A stretch of DNA of 64,000 nucleotides from positions 62,001 through 126,000 of the forward strand of contig JAHLKI010000020.1 in NCBI GenBank assembly GCA_025602905.1, written 5' to 3'. The notes beneath the pieces are model-generated. The model had not been told where the DNA came from, did no database searches, and worked only from the letters and a program-made list of their open reading frames with translations. Shown here piece after piece: positions 30,949 through 40,290 of the stretch; position 1 is the stretch's first letter, and each line of letters starts with the position of its first letter. The position numbers and the translations under genes are program-made. Origin of the DNA: Phlyctochytrium arcticum (Eukaryota; Chytridiomycota; Chytridiomycetes; Chytridiales; Chytridiaceae).

Positions 30949-31457
30949 TCTAGATCGTTTACCGAAAAACTTCGAGATGAATGTCGCAAACACCGTCGCC
31001 CAAATTCTGGCCCAAATTCCCAAGGACAGTCGGAGTCGGACCGCGCCACACTGTCATTCGTTGCAGATTTCGATGTAAAGCCCCAGAAGCTTTCTTTTGG
31101 CAAAGAACAAAACATTCAAGATGGTTTTCTAATAGGACCCACAGATCGGAAAGGCTGCTCTGTACTAGGATTGTTGTGTAACATCAGAGTAAGTATGTAT
31201 TTGCGATGAGTAGCATCAGATGTTGGAAGTCACCAAACGAACAACTATGTTGTACTTTGGCAACTTTGATGTCGCAGCTATCTACACAAACATTGCTATC
31301 AAATACGAAAGTGGGCAATGCACTAGTGTCCACAGCCCAAGGCTAGTATTAATAGTGTATCTAAAATCGAAACGGGCACAGCGTCCACGGGCGTCCACCT
31401 TTGGATTGGACGAAGCTACGTATCTTGAACAAAGTGGGCAGGCTAAGCGGAGAACTT
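30949..31457. other. Spacer between copies D and E
   Basis: Holds the upstream block and a stretch at about 31120-31165 (GATCGGAAAGGCTGCTC and TACTAGGATTGT) that recurs at 32598-32630 upstream of copy E. No gene was recognised. Confidence 0.45.
31038..31057 (-). promoter_or_regulatory. Conserved 20-bp upstream block, copy D
   Basis: Identical to copies A and C, 90 bp upstream of the F-box ATG. Confidence 0.7.
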
Positions 31458-32394
31458 TCACCATGACCTGGCTCTTCTATTTCGCGCGATTGGCCCGCAC
31501 CCTATAATTGACTCGTCATCGTCCACCTCCTCGTCGACCTCTTGCCCCATGAGTTCGGCGAACCCGTAAATTTCTGCTTCGGTATAGGCCATAATTTTGA
31601 GTTGCGATGGCTTTTCCTTCTTGATAGCTGCGATCTCCGACTTTTTAATACGAGAACATTGCGACAGATTGACGGACGTCAACTTGGTTGCAAACTCCAT
31701 GAGAGAGGATACACCAGCCCGGGTAACACTTGTTTCCCTCAAGTTCAATCCTTCCAGTAGCGGGCATAGTTTGGCGATAGCAACAAGAGACGTATCATTG
31801 AGTTTCTCGACTGACCACACACTGAGTTTTCGCAAACCTTTCAGGAGTGGCAAGGCCTTCCCGAAACCCTCGTTTGTTATTTTGTGGCAAATGGCTATCG
31901 ACAGTTCTTCTAAAGATTTACAGCTTTCCACGATTGCAAGCAAATCCTGGTCAAGCAGCTCCCAACATGATGTCAGATCGAGTTTCTTGCTATTTAAAGA
32001 ACTGAGTCAACTCAAGGGCATCAAAAGAAAAACCGGCAAACTCTCACAGATTTGGACAAAGACTGACTAAATGGGCGATGTCCCTAAAATGATCTGCTTC
32101 GCGTTTATACTGGCCCGACCCTTTCGATCTAATCTTGATTTCCTGGACCCATCTTCCGAGCCTTGGTTCCTGCAAGAGTACCGCTCTTAGCAGAACATTC
32201 CTGGATGAAACACCTTTGCTAAGGTGAAAGTGAAGAGAGCGGAACAGGAATGGTTGGGCAACTTGATTCCAAGCTCGGGACACGGTGCACAGAGCAAACA
32301 GAGTTGCGTCTTGGTCGTCCTGGTCGTCGTCCTCGTAGATCTCGCTCGCAATTCTTGCCAGTACCTCAATCGGTAGCCTTGAGCCGACCGTCAT
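31458..32394 (-). CDS. F-box/LRR protein, array copy E
   Basis: Two exons split after LVSLCPNL. Exon 2 starts at an AG near 31988 and continues LKKLDLTSCWELLDQDLL. The F-box is RLPIEVLARIASEI followed by a longer acidic insert (YEDDDQDDQD) and LFALCTVSRAWNQVAQPFLFRSL. LRRs include CKSLEELSIAICHKITNEGF, LLKGLRKLSVWSV, CPLLEGLNLRETSV and KLTSVNLSQCSRI. The tail is acidic but ends with a distinct basic extension (GCGPIARNRRARSW) not seen in the other copies. The copy is intact. Confidence 0.83.
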
Positions 32395-32474
32395 AGGAGT
32401 GTCGCAAATGCCGTCGTTGAAATTAGACCAAACAGCGGAATGCTCTCGGACAAGAGGTCCTCTCCGTCGGAGTC

Positions 32475-32494
32475 TGCCCGCGCCACACTGTCAT
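32475..32494 (-). promoter_or_regulatory. Conserved upstream block, copy E
   Basis: TGCCCGCGCCACACTGTCAT, three differences from copy A at its left end, 81 bp upstream of the F-box ATG. Confidence 0.6.
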
Positions 32495-32915
32495 CCCGAT
32501 CACTTCCGAATATTTCGTTGCAGATTTCGATGTAGACCCAAAAGCTTTCCTTTGGCAACGAACAAAACAATCAAGATGGTTTTCTGAGGTAGTCCGTAAA
32601 TCGGAAAGGCTGCTCAGTACTAGGATTGTGCTGGAACATCAGAGTAGCTATGTATGATTGATACTTTGCCAAATCACTGGCCCGACCCTTTGCAAAACCA
32701 TGGTTCTATCAGTTAAGCACTTGATGTATCTATCTGACAACTATCTGCACTATTTTACGCTATATATATCTATCCAAAACTCGAATGGGCCTACGGTAAG
32801 ACATTTTTGCCCAGTCCTCACTTGCAAACCATCGACATATGGCCTCATTCATGACTCGTCGTCAAAGTAGGAACAAAATAGTTTTACTAATTTTCGGGGG
32901 AATACTAAAGGAAAA

Positions 32916-33860
32916 CTAAAGGTAATAATCGTCAGAAAATTCATCGTCGTCGCTGTAGCGGTCAGGGTCTGTCCAAAAGTTAGAGTCAACGGAATCGTCA
33001 TAGATTGCGATAATTTTGACGTGCGGTGGTTTCTCCGCCATGATATCTTCCCTCTCCAAAGGTGTGATTTCAGCACATTCCGAAATATTGAGAGACTTCA
33101 AGTTGGTAGCAAACTTCATAACGGATAATACATTGATTTGAGTAATATGTGTTCTCTGCAAGTCTAGATGTTCCAGTAGTGGGCACATTTTGGCAATGTC
33201 ACGAAGACAATCATCATCAAGGCCGGAGATGCCTTCAATATCGAGCTTTCGCAAATTTTTCAGGAAGGGCAGCATCGGTCTGAGTCTCTGGCCGTTGATA
33301 TGAAAACTACGGCTTACAGACAGGTCTTCTATTGATGTGCACTTTTCCAAGATGCCCAGCAAATGCTGGTATCCTACCTGCTGGTCTGGTTGAAAGTAAA
33401 GCTTTGTACTATGATAAAAGAGTGGATGAACTCACGGCACCAAATGAGAAGCCGATAAATCAACTTACAGATTTGGGCACAGACCTGCTACTCTGGCTAT
33501 TTCCGCAAAAGGATGTTCAGCACCTTCCTGAAATCTGAACGGCCCGTACACATAGACGCTCAGCTCCCGGACCAAACCTGCCAGTTGTGGGTTACTTTCG
33601 AGCGCTCGTGAAAGCTGCCAAAGTTTAGAGCAAAGATTTTTCTCATCGAAACAGTGAATCGAGCCGTACAAGAGTGGTTGGGCAACTTGATTCCAAGCAC
33701 GAGATACGGTGCTCAGAGCAAGCAGAGCTTTGGTTTTGGTGATTTGCTGAGAATACAGAGCTCCGCTTCCCGGTTCGTCGTCGGAGATCTCGTCCACAAT
33801 TTGCTCCAATATCTCAGCCGGAAGTCGTGAGCCGGCCGCCATGGATTTAGAGTCAACCAT
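32916..33860 (-). CDS. F-box/LRR protein, array copy F
   Basis: Two exons are split after RVAGLCPNL. The F-box is RLPAEILEQIVDEISDDEPG with a longer insert and then LLALSTVSRAWNQVAQPLLYGSI. LRRs include CTSIEDLSVSRSFHINGQRL, FLKNLRKLDIEGISGL, CPLLEHLDLQRTHI and NLKSLNISECAEI. The tail is acidic (DRYSDDDEFSDDYYL). It is the most diverged copy and lies at the far end of the array. The frame is also open from MVEWRGP at 33968 into the F-box, so two starts are possible. Confidence 0.83.
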
Positions 33861-33948
33861 TGCAGACCGTATGCTAAACTTTTGGGGCGAGTATCGCAAA
33901 TGCCGGAGGGTGCAGACCCGCCAGCAGTCGGAGTTTGTAATTTGACAT

Positions 33949-33968
33949 GGACCGCGCCACTCAACCAT
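33949..33968 (-). promoter_or_regulatory. Conserved upstream block, copy F (diverged)
   Basis: GGACCGCGCCACTCAACCAT on the + strand. The left 13 bp match the other copies and the right part has changed, keeping CAT (ATG on the gene strand). Confidence 0.6.
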
Positions 33969-34333
33969 TCCATCAATCGCCGCAGCTCAAAGACATCTTA
34001 CGATTTTGCTATACAAGTTAAGAACTTGGGATTTGGTTTGCTCATTGGTCTTTCTCCCTTGTTGGATGTAAAGACCTGAAACGTTCCCTTTGGTTACGAA
34101 CAAAACAATCAAAAGGGTTTTCCGACGTGATCCTGAGATCAGAAAGAGTTCTGCATGTGGCGGACTATCAGAATCCTCATGTATGGCCACAATGAAAACT
34201 TGATTCTGTCGATTCGATGAAGTATGTATATTAAATGAAATTATGTATGTAATATGCGGGAAATGAATAAATGGGTAAGGAGAGAGAGAAGGGAAGGGTA
34301 TATGTACAAAAAATGGTGGGGATGTCAAGGTAA

Positions 34334-35506
34334 TTACATGCCCAAACGACTCTTGAATGTCTTTTTGCGGTCCCGACTTTTAGCCCTTGTACCCTGGTCC
34401 ATGACAATCTTTGGGGAGAGGGATATCTTGATGCTGGATTGGCCCTTGAGCATGGTATCAAAGTCGACGTGGGTGTTGACGAGGTGGATAGTGGATTCGG
34501 GAGTGTGGAAGGCTTCTGTGTCGGTGACGTGGTCGAGAGAGTCGATGGAGGTGGTGGAGGGGAAGGGGTGGGGGTAGGCTGAGTTGCGGGAGAGAAAGAG
34601 GTGGGGGGCTGGGATGGGAATGTTGGTGGGGCGGGGTGAGCGAGGGGTGGGTGAGGTTGTTGTTGCTGTTGTTGGAGAGGTGGGAGGGTGGGGTGAGTGC
34701 TTTGGAGAGCAGGGTGATTGATTTGGAGAGTTGGGGGATTGTGATGGGGATGCTGATGATGGGCCTGATGTGGCGGGGAAGGTCGTGGTGATGGGTGGTA
34801 AGGAGATGGGTGCCGTTCGCTGGGATGGCTGGGATGGGGGTGAGGCCGTGGGGGGCCCAACAAGAGTGCGACCGGACCAAATGTCGGACGTGGGCCTGGC
34901 ATAAGCATTGATGACAGCCAGGACATCATCCTCATCAACAGCCGACGGAGCCGAGATGTGCATCAGGGATGGGGTAGGCGTGACGGGGGGCGTTGGCAGG
35001 CTTCCCCTGCTGGAATGACTAGTAGATTGCCTACGACTGTGAGTTGATGTGCCCGGAGCTGTATTACGATGTTGCTTTGAAGGCTTTGATGAGGTGGGGT
35101 CCAGCCCAGATGATGAGGAAGTTGGAATGGACATGATGCCAATGGAGCTCTTGCGGCGGGGACCGTTCATGTAATGGGACGAAGAGGACGATGACTGAGA
35201 TGAAGTCGAGGGAAGGGGAGCAACGACATCACTGACTCGACGGCGGCGGGAGGATCCTGGGGGATGAAAGGCTGTTCCTGGTTGCTGCTGTTCATGGGTA
35301 TTGGAGTGGAAACCCGAGGGAATGTACAGAAACGAGTTTGGAGTGCCCCCACTTGCTCCGGCTGGCGGAGACAGCGGCGGGGCAAGGTGCTGGTAATGCG
35401 ACGGGTCGTTGCTGTAGGTGGCCATAGTCGATGTAAACTGGGGCGGCGGGGGCGAGAGGGGTGAGTGGTGGAAATGATCCTTGACACGTCTCGTCAGTCG
35501 GTCCAT
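34334..35506 (-). CDS. Ser/Pro-rich disordered protein, unknown function
   Basis: A single exon encodes 390 aa from MDRLTRRVKDHFHHSP. The sequence is dominated by Ser, Pro, Thr and His, including a long SPSQSPNSPNQSPCSPKHSP type repeat. Less simple islands are DDVLAVINAYARPTSDIWSG, which could be a short linear motif, and the C-terminal HVDFDTMLKGQSSIKISLSPK with a basic end (RAKSRDRKKTFKSRLGM). No domain is recognised. The island DVLAVINAYARP and the basic C terminus are the best candidates for function. Confidence 0.65.
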   Translation of the reverse strand: MDRLTRRVKDHFHHSPLSPPPPQFTSTMATYSNDPSHYQHLAPPLSPPAGASGGTPNSFLYIPSGFHSNTHEQQQPGTAFHPPGSSRRRRVSDVVAPLPSTSSQSSSSSSHYMNGPRRKSSIGIMSIPTSSSSGLDPTSSKPSKQHRNTAPGTSTHSRRQSTSHSSRGSLPTPPVTPTPSLMHISAPSAVDEDDVLAVINAYARPTSDIWSGRTLVGPPTASPPSQPSQRTAPISLPPITTTFPATSGPSSASPSQSPNSPNQSPCSPKHSPHPPTSPTTATTTSPTPRSPRPTNIPIPAPHLFLSRNSAYPHPFPSTTSIDSLDHVTDTEAFHTPESTIHLVNTHVDFDTMLKGQSSIKISLSPKIVMDQGTRAKSRDRKKTFKSRLGM

Positions 35507-36558
35507 CTTGTATTGGGATGTTCTTTCCGTTTGGGGTGAGCACGAAGAAAAAGGTGGGTGGTAGTTTTTGTATCCGTAGTTTTATATCACTACAAAAAGT
35601 TGGGTTTGAAAAGTGTGAGCTGCAAGCTTTTTGTGTAATGCGCTATGAGTGCCGCCAGGGAGGCTGGACGGGGAAAAGACGACGAGTTATACGTGCTGAC
35701 CACGCGAATTTTGGATGAAAGCGATAACTTTTTTGATGTCCAGGCCTTTGTTTTTTTTTTTCCGTGGGGGAGTCCAAATGCTGGAGGGAAGGTTTATATA
35801 AACGGATTTCAAAGGAAGGATAAAAGGCGGGATGGCGGTGGTCAAAAGAATTCCGTAGTAGGAATTTTTCATACGACGTCGGCGATGAAAAGCCGGCCTC
35901 GCACACCGCGGACCGCCCACACCAAAGTCGCCCTTTTCTCCACGAACAGCCACCATTTCAAAGTCGCATTTCCAAGTTTTTCCTATTCTTCAAACTGTTT
36001 TTGCATTTTCTTTTACTCAGAGCACCCATAACTCGAGTAGAATAAAATCGCAAACTATTAGCCAGGTCTACTTGGCTATGGGCAGTTCATTTCTTGCTTT
36101 GATTAACGTTAAGTTACTTTGAACGTTCATTCATTTTAGTTTTGCCAATGCGCAGAACAGAAATGTTTCATAGTTTCAGCCACGACTCTTTTTGGCGGCG
36201 CAGCATTTCTTTCGCCGCCGGGAGACTTTCAGACTGCGGGAGTCGTCGGAACTGAGCGGAGTCCAAGGATATGATTTCGACGGCCTGCGCTGCATGTAAA
36301 GGATTTTATATCCTGGCGTCTGCCTGGCGTCTTCGCCGTGTACGAGTATATAAAAACCTGTCTTGGGCTCTGAGCGTGTGTTTTCGAGTTTATCAATGCA
36401 ATGCTCGGTAAATGTGCACCAGAGAGGCACCATCATTCTTGGCCTGTCGAGTTTCCGGAAAAATGTTTCAACATCTGGTATTGTCAGCATCTCTCTGAGT
36501 AAACAACAATGGTTTGGCCTATCAGTGCAAAGCACACGGAAATCGTAGACATTGTTGT

Positions 36559-36588
36559 ATGCTCGGCGATGCTCGGCGATGCTCGGGC
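36559..36588 (+). repeat. Tandem 10-bp repeat (ATGCTCGGCG) x3
   Basis: ATGCTCGGCG is repeated twice exactly, with a third copy ending GGC. A related AGCTCGGCAC follows. Confidence 0.8.
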
Positions 36589-36973
36589 CAGCTCGGCACT
36601 GCTATTGGACCATATCCCTCCACCAGCCCAGGCAAGACCAAACGGCTCCAGCATGCCACGACGACCGACATCTCCGACATGAGGGAAAAAGCTGATGTCA
36701 CATCTGTCACATTGACTGGTTTTGCCACGATTTTTTTGGGGAAAAGTCGACGAAAAAGAAGTCGTTTTGGACTTTTGGAATACGTCCGTCACAGGGAAAT
36801 TCGCATACTATGGGCAGTTTTAGGAGCTATTTTATTGAGGCCAATCATGGTATCGCGTTGATGCCCACCTTCCACACTGTAAAGGTAAAAAAGAACCGAA
36901 AGTCTGTAGAAAGTATGAATGAATGTAACGATACCTATCTTACGAGTATAACGGGACAAAGGAGAAAACTGCC

Positions 36974-37021
36974 CACCAGTGGTCACCACTCACCCAAGCA
37001 CTACGGTGGTCACCACTGGTG
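36974..37021. repeat. Inverted repeat with 17-bp arms
   Basis: The left arm 36974-36990 (CACCAGTGGTCACCACT) and right arm 37005-37021 (GGTGGTCACCACTGGTG) pair with about two mismatches across a 14-nt loop. Confidence 0.8.
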
Positions 37022-37791
37022 CGTTATCCATTGCTTGGACTCACCAAACTATATCACTAAACACAGTCAGACATTCACGGGAAGTTCTTCCTGGTCAGAA
37101 TCAGAGTCGGAAGAAGAGTCGCCGTCAATATCGACGGAGAAGGGGCTCTGATTGGCCAATCTGTCATTTTCATTTTAGAATTTTTGGCTCTCAAAATAGC
37201 TCAACGACACTGGGGAGTGTTCTGGGCCAAGTTAAAGTCTTGGTTTGAAAAGACATCGAAGAGACACACTTATCCAGAGACTGAGACTCGGAATGTACCG
37301 GAGAGGATTAAGTGACGTCCCCCGGAAATACCCGGTTTCTCCAAAACCATTCGCATTTGCGGTATCATTATATACTGGGGCCTGTGCTGCGCGACAAACC
37401 AACAGTGCTGAGGGTTTACCTAGTATACGGAAATGATATGACTTTGTAGCGGAAACCAATTTTCCAATCTTTCTCAGGTACTGTACTTCTCGGTAAAGGG
37501 CTTCCAGCAATTCGCGACTTGACAGTCCCAGACAATCGTTGTGGTGTACCGCATTGTTAGCACCCCGTCCTGTACGGTAGCTCAGGACAGAGTTGTGGAG
37601 GGCTTAACGGTCTCTTCTTCCATCGTGATTCTCAAGATGGAGAGATGCCCCCCACAGATAGTTCCAGCCCCAATCACTCCACGCGTATGACAGCTGACAG
37701 GCTGGCTGACAGGTGTCAGAAGTGGAGCCCCAAATTTTCTTAAAAAGCTCCAGTTTTCCAGATCCCCGCACTGTCCATAAAAAAACTCTCA

Positions 37792-37966
37792 TCTGTTGCC
37801 CGAATCTTTCGATCCAGTCTTCCGAGGTATGACCCCTGATCATTATTATACGCAATCATCCAGACAAAAATCTGACTACTCTCAAGGATGCAGGAACGCA
37901 GCACTACAAAACGATCACCCAGGTTCTTGGAACGGAAGACTGGATCGGAAGAATGGGGCAACAATT
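37792..37966. repeat. Foldback element with about 32-bp inverted arms
   Basis: The arm at about 37792-37825 (contains TCGATCCAGTCTTCCG) and the arm at about 37934-37966 (CGGAAGACTGGATCGG) are reverse complements over about 32 bp with a few mismatches. They enclose about 110 bp. It resembles a small foldback or MITE-like element. I checked no flanking target-site duplication. Confidence 0.65.
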
Positions 37967-38318
37967 GAGTGTGGATGACAGAGGCCCAACTCAACCGCCG
38001 CCATCGCAACCCCCGCCGACTCCGGAGAGCAAGATGGGCCACCCCCAACCCCAGCATAAAACGATGAATCTCGACGATTTTGTCTGGTTCCCTGTGTCCG
38101 CGTTTGGCCAGAACAACAGCTACATAACATGGCGGTCGTTTTACTCGAATACCATTCATCGGAAGTACCGCTGGAACACATGTAAAAGGGGTTGCCTTTT
38201 AGGGGTTTCTCAAGTTTACCGCTTCTTTGGATTCTCCCACCTGTCAGAACTGATTCCCTACACCGGTCAATTCCCCCATAATTCCTCATATATGGAGAGC
38301 AGTTGGAATCCCCCGTAG
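37953..38318 (+). CDS. Possible small orphan gene
   Basis: A 121-aa frame starts MGQQLSVDDRG, which resembles an N-myristoylation signal (G2, S6). A Pro-rich stretch follows (PPPSQPPPTP), then MNLDDFVWFPVSAFGQNN and YITWRSFYSNT. The start overlaps the right arm of a foldback element, and an opposite-strand frame overlaps it. There is no homology I recognise. It may be spurious. Confidence 0.25.
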   Translation: MGQQLSVDDRGPTQPPPSQPPPTPESKMGHPQPQHKTMNLDDFVWFPVSAFGQNNSYITWRSFYSNTIHRKYRWNTCKRGCLLGVSQVYRFFGFSHLSELIPYTGQFPHNSSYMESSWNPP

Positions 38319-39108
38319 TAGTTTAGGATTCAGAAATATAAAACTTTACCTACCAATTTTACAACACATACGTCAACACCCAACACCCAACGCTCAGAAA
38401 CGACCACCTCTTTTGAGGTTGTCAAACACCAATTATTTGCAGCAAGGATGGGACTACTATTTCTGGAACCGGGACGCCTTCAGCACTCTCAACATGATTG
38501 ATATCGTCAAGTCGTACGTCCAAGGTCAAGGCAGACCGGCGCTGTTTAGCAGGCACGTTGGGGGAGTTGGGTTAGTTTAGCTAGTAGTATAGCAATTCCT
38601 GGGAGTTATCGCAACCAGCCGGTTCGCCGGATAGATTAGTTCTAGCTATGTATCACTTATTCTGGCTGAATACTATGTGCCGTGGAGAAAACTCTCAGAG
38701 ATGCAAGGAAGGCCTCGTCAGGGTTTTATTGATTCTAAACAAAGTGTCTGGAGCAGGTCTACGATCACAAGTACAGAAACATGTTTATAAAAGGTGTTTG
38801 AAAAACAGCTATAGTCTACCTCACCTAAGCGATTGATCCTCAACCGTTCCCAAACAGTTCCTGGTGGACATAACGGCCTTCACAAGGAACAATGTATCCG
38901 TGCGAAAATCAGAGTGAATATAGTGTACACGTATGAAGATCAGAATGCGGCCGTTTGCTATGCCATAGCCAAGCATGGGTTGAAGTCAAATGGCATGGTG
39001 TACATCAAATTCAACATGAAAATCAAAGTACGCCGTTTGCTACACCCTAGTCCAGTATTCAGAGTCCATGCCGCGTATAATCTCATGCCGGGCCAACATC
39101 TGGATCGA

Positions 39109-39872
39109 CTATTGCATGACTGATGGCATGTGTTCAAGCTCGATATCCTTGCAACAAAACTTGCATCTTTTCGCCTTTTGCGGTATTTCTTCGGTGCAGT
39201 ATGGGCAGTCAATGTACTTTTTCAAGTATTTGGACCGCTTATGCGTGATTTTGACGTAGGCCTTGATGATGAGAAACAGCATGATCGCGATCAGGAAAAA
39301 ATTAATAATTTGCTCTATGCAATGTCCGCTACAAACGACGAGAAGGACGCGTGAGCAACATGGTTTTCAACTCAGATCTTAACCCACTTACTAATTTAAT
39401 GTTATCGCTCCCACTGGTGAACACAACATGTTAATGACATCCAAGGAACTGAGGAATGTGTAGACTTTTACCTTCTTGGGCCTGCTGCGGGGTTTTCGGG
39501 TTTTCACACCATTCCCGGTGCTTTTCGCATCCCTCCGAGTCGAGATCGGCTGAACGCAAGATGAAGAAAGCCTTGGACAACTGATGCTTGATGATCAAGG
39601 AGAGCAGCGGGGAAAGGAGATCATCGGCGATCGACTTGACTATCCCCGTGAATGAGGCACCAATGATGATACCCACGGCGAGGTCCAACACTTTGCCTCT
39701 ATCAATGAATTCCTGAGAAGATATGTGTCTTAGCTTTGTTCCTTCAGGTCATGAGCCTTCTCCGAAATTGCCATACCCGAAACTCTTCCCAACTAGATCT
39801 TGTTAGGCGCCTCGCAGCCTGCGCAGCTCGAGGAAGCAGAGGCTCATCTTCTGCTGAACGGATATTAGGCAT
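39109..39872 (-). CDS. MscL-family large-conductance mechanosensitive channel with zinc ribbon
   Basis: MscL opens a wide pore under membrane tension to release osmolytes. Four exons (39872-39777, 39712-39472, 39413-39392, 39328-39109) give 192 aa. The N terminus ([18 protein letters not shown]) leads to the hallmark [22 protein letters not shown]1 follows at about 40-66 ([21 protein letters not shown] with SPLLSLII). The loop between the membrane segments has a Cys pair ([13 protein letters not shown]). TM2 is at 120-143, from [19 protein letters not shown] to LIIKA. The C terminus carries a CPYC...CKFC zinc ribbon (C161, C164, C175, C178). Exon 3 is only 22 nt but is required by frame and completes NYG before TM2. 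MscL is mostly prokaryotic, so transfer is likely, though old enough to have gained three introns. Confidence 0.88.
39392..39413 (-). other. 22-nt micro-exon of the MscL gene
   Basis: Encodes VGAITLN plus two bases of Tyr. It is flanked by a CACCAG acceptor and GTAAGT donor. Without it the frame into TM2 is lost. Confidence 0.75.
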
Positions 39873-40290
39873 TTTGATATTATATGGCTCTTGGAAATAT
39901 ATTTTGCCTTTCCATTCCACCTCTGAAATTCTGAATTGTGTATCACGTCATGAGAGACTTGCGCAGCTGCGCAGCTGGCTGGATATGGACATATCAATGT
40001 TGATGGAAAACTGCCAGAGCAAATGCCAATTGCATGCATGCAGGCCCAACGAAAGATTCACAGAGCCTGAGAGGAAAGAAACTAATAGGAGTGGATCATT
40101 TCACTGCTTTACCTAAAGGCACGGACGCTCAAAACTCTTCCACTCCGCTGACAAGACGAGCAAGTCCGAGATCTGCTTCGAAAACTGGGGACCAGACTGC
40201 CGAATTCGAGCAACTTCTTGCTATACATTGGTCTTATACACGTAGCTGGCAACAGCCTGACGGGACGAGGTGACTTTACCGAGGAGAATA
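39873..40290. promoter_or_regulatory. Shared divergent promoter region, MscL and AAA ATPase
   Basis: About 418 bp between divergent starts. It contains a TGCGCAGCTGCGCAG double palindrome at about 39960-39975. No other motif was recognised. Confidence 0.45.

Larger units (their letters stand above)
35507..39108. other. 3.6 kb gene-poor interval with inverted and tandem repeats
   Basis: No ORF here carries recognised motifs. Features seen are a 10-bp tandem repeat at about 36559-36588, an inverted repeat at 36974-37021, a foldback at 37792-37966, and a possible small gene at 37953-38318. A stretch around 38416-38575 (+) translates without stops to LQQGWDYYFWNRDAFSTLNM and on. It could be a decayed exon, but I cannot name it. 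The region reads as accessory or decaying DNA. Confidence 0.45.

Noticed and set aside
23461..33968. Array considered as CRISPR or satellite repeat
   Set aside because: The repeat unit is a whole gene plus flanks of about 1.4 kb or more. There are no short regular direct repeats with spacers.
34231..34938. 235-codon minus frame rich in Pro and His
   Set aside because: Overlaps the Ser/Pro-rich gene on the same strand in another frame. Low-complexity codons give spurious open frames.
39431..39691. MscL fragment as a stand-alone truncated or bacterial contaminant ORF
   Set aside because: Flanking exons restore the full family architecture with consensus splice sites, so it is a spliced gene and not a fragment.
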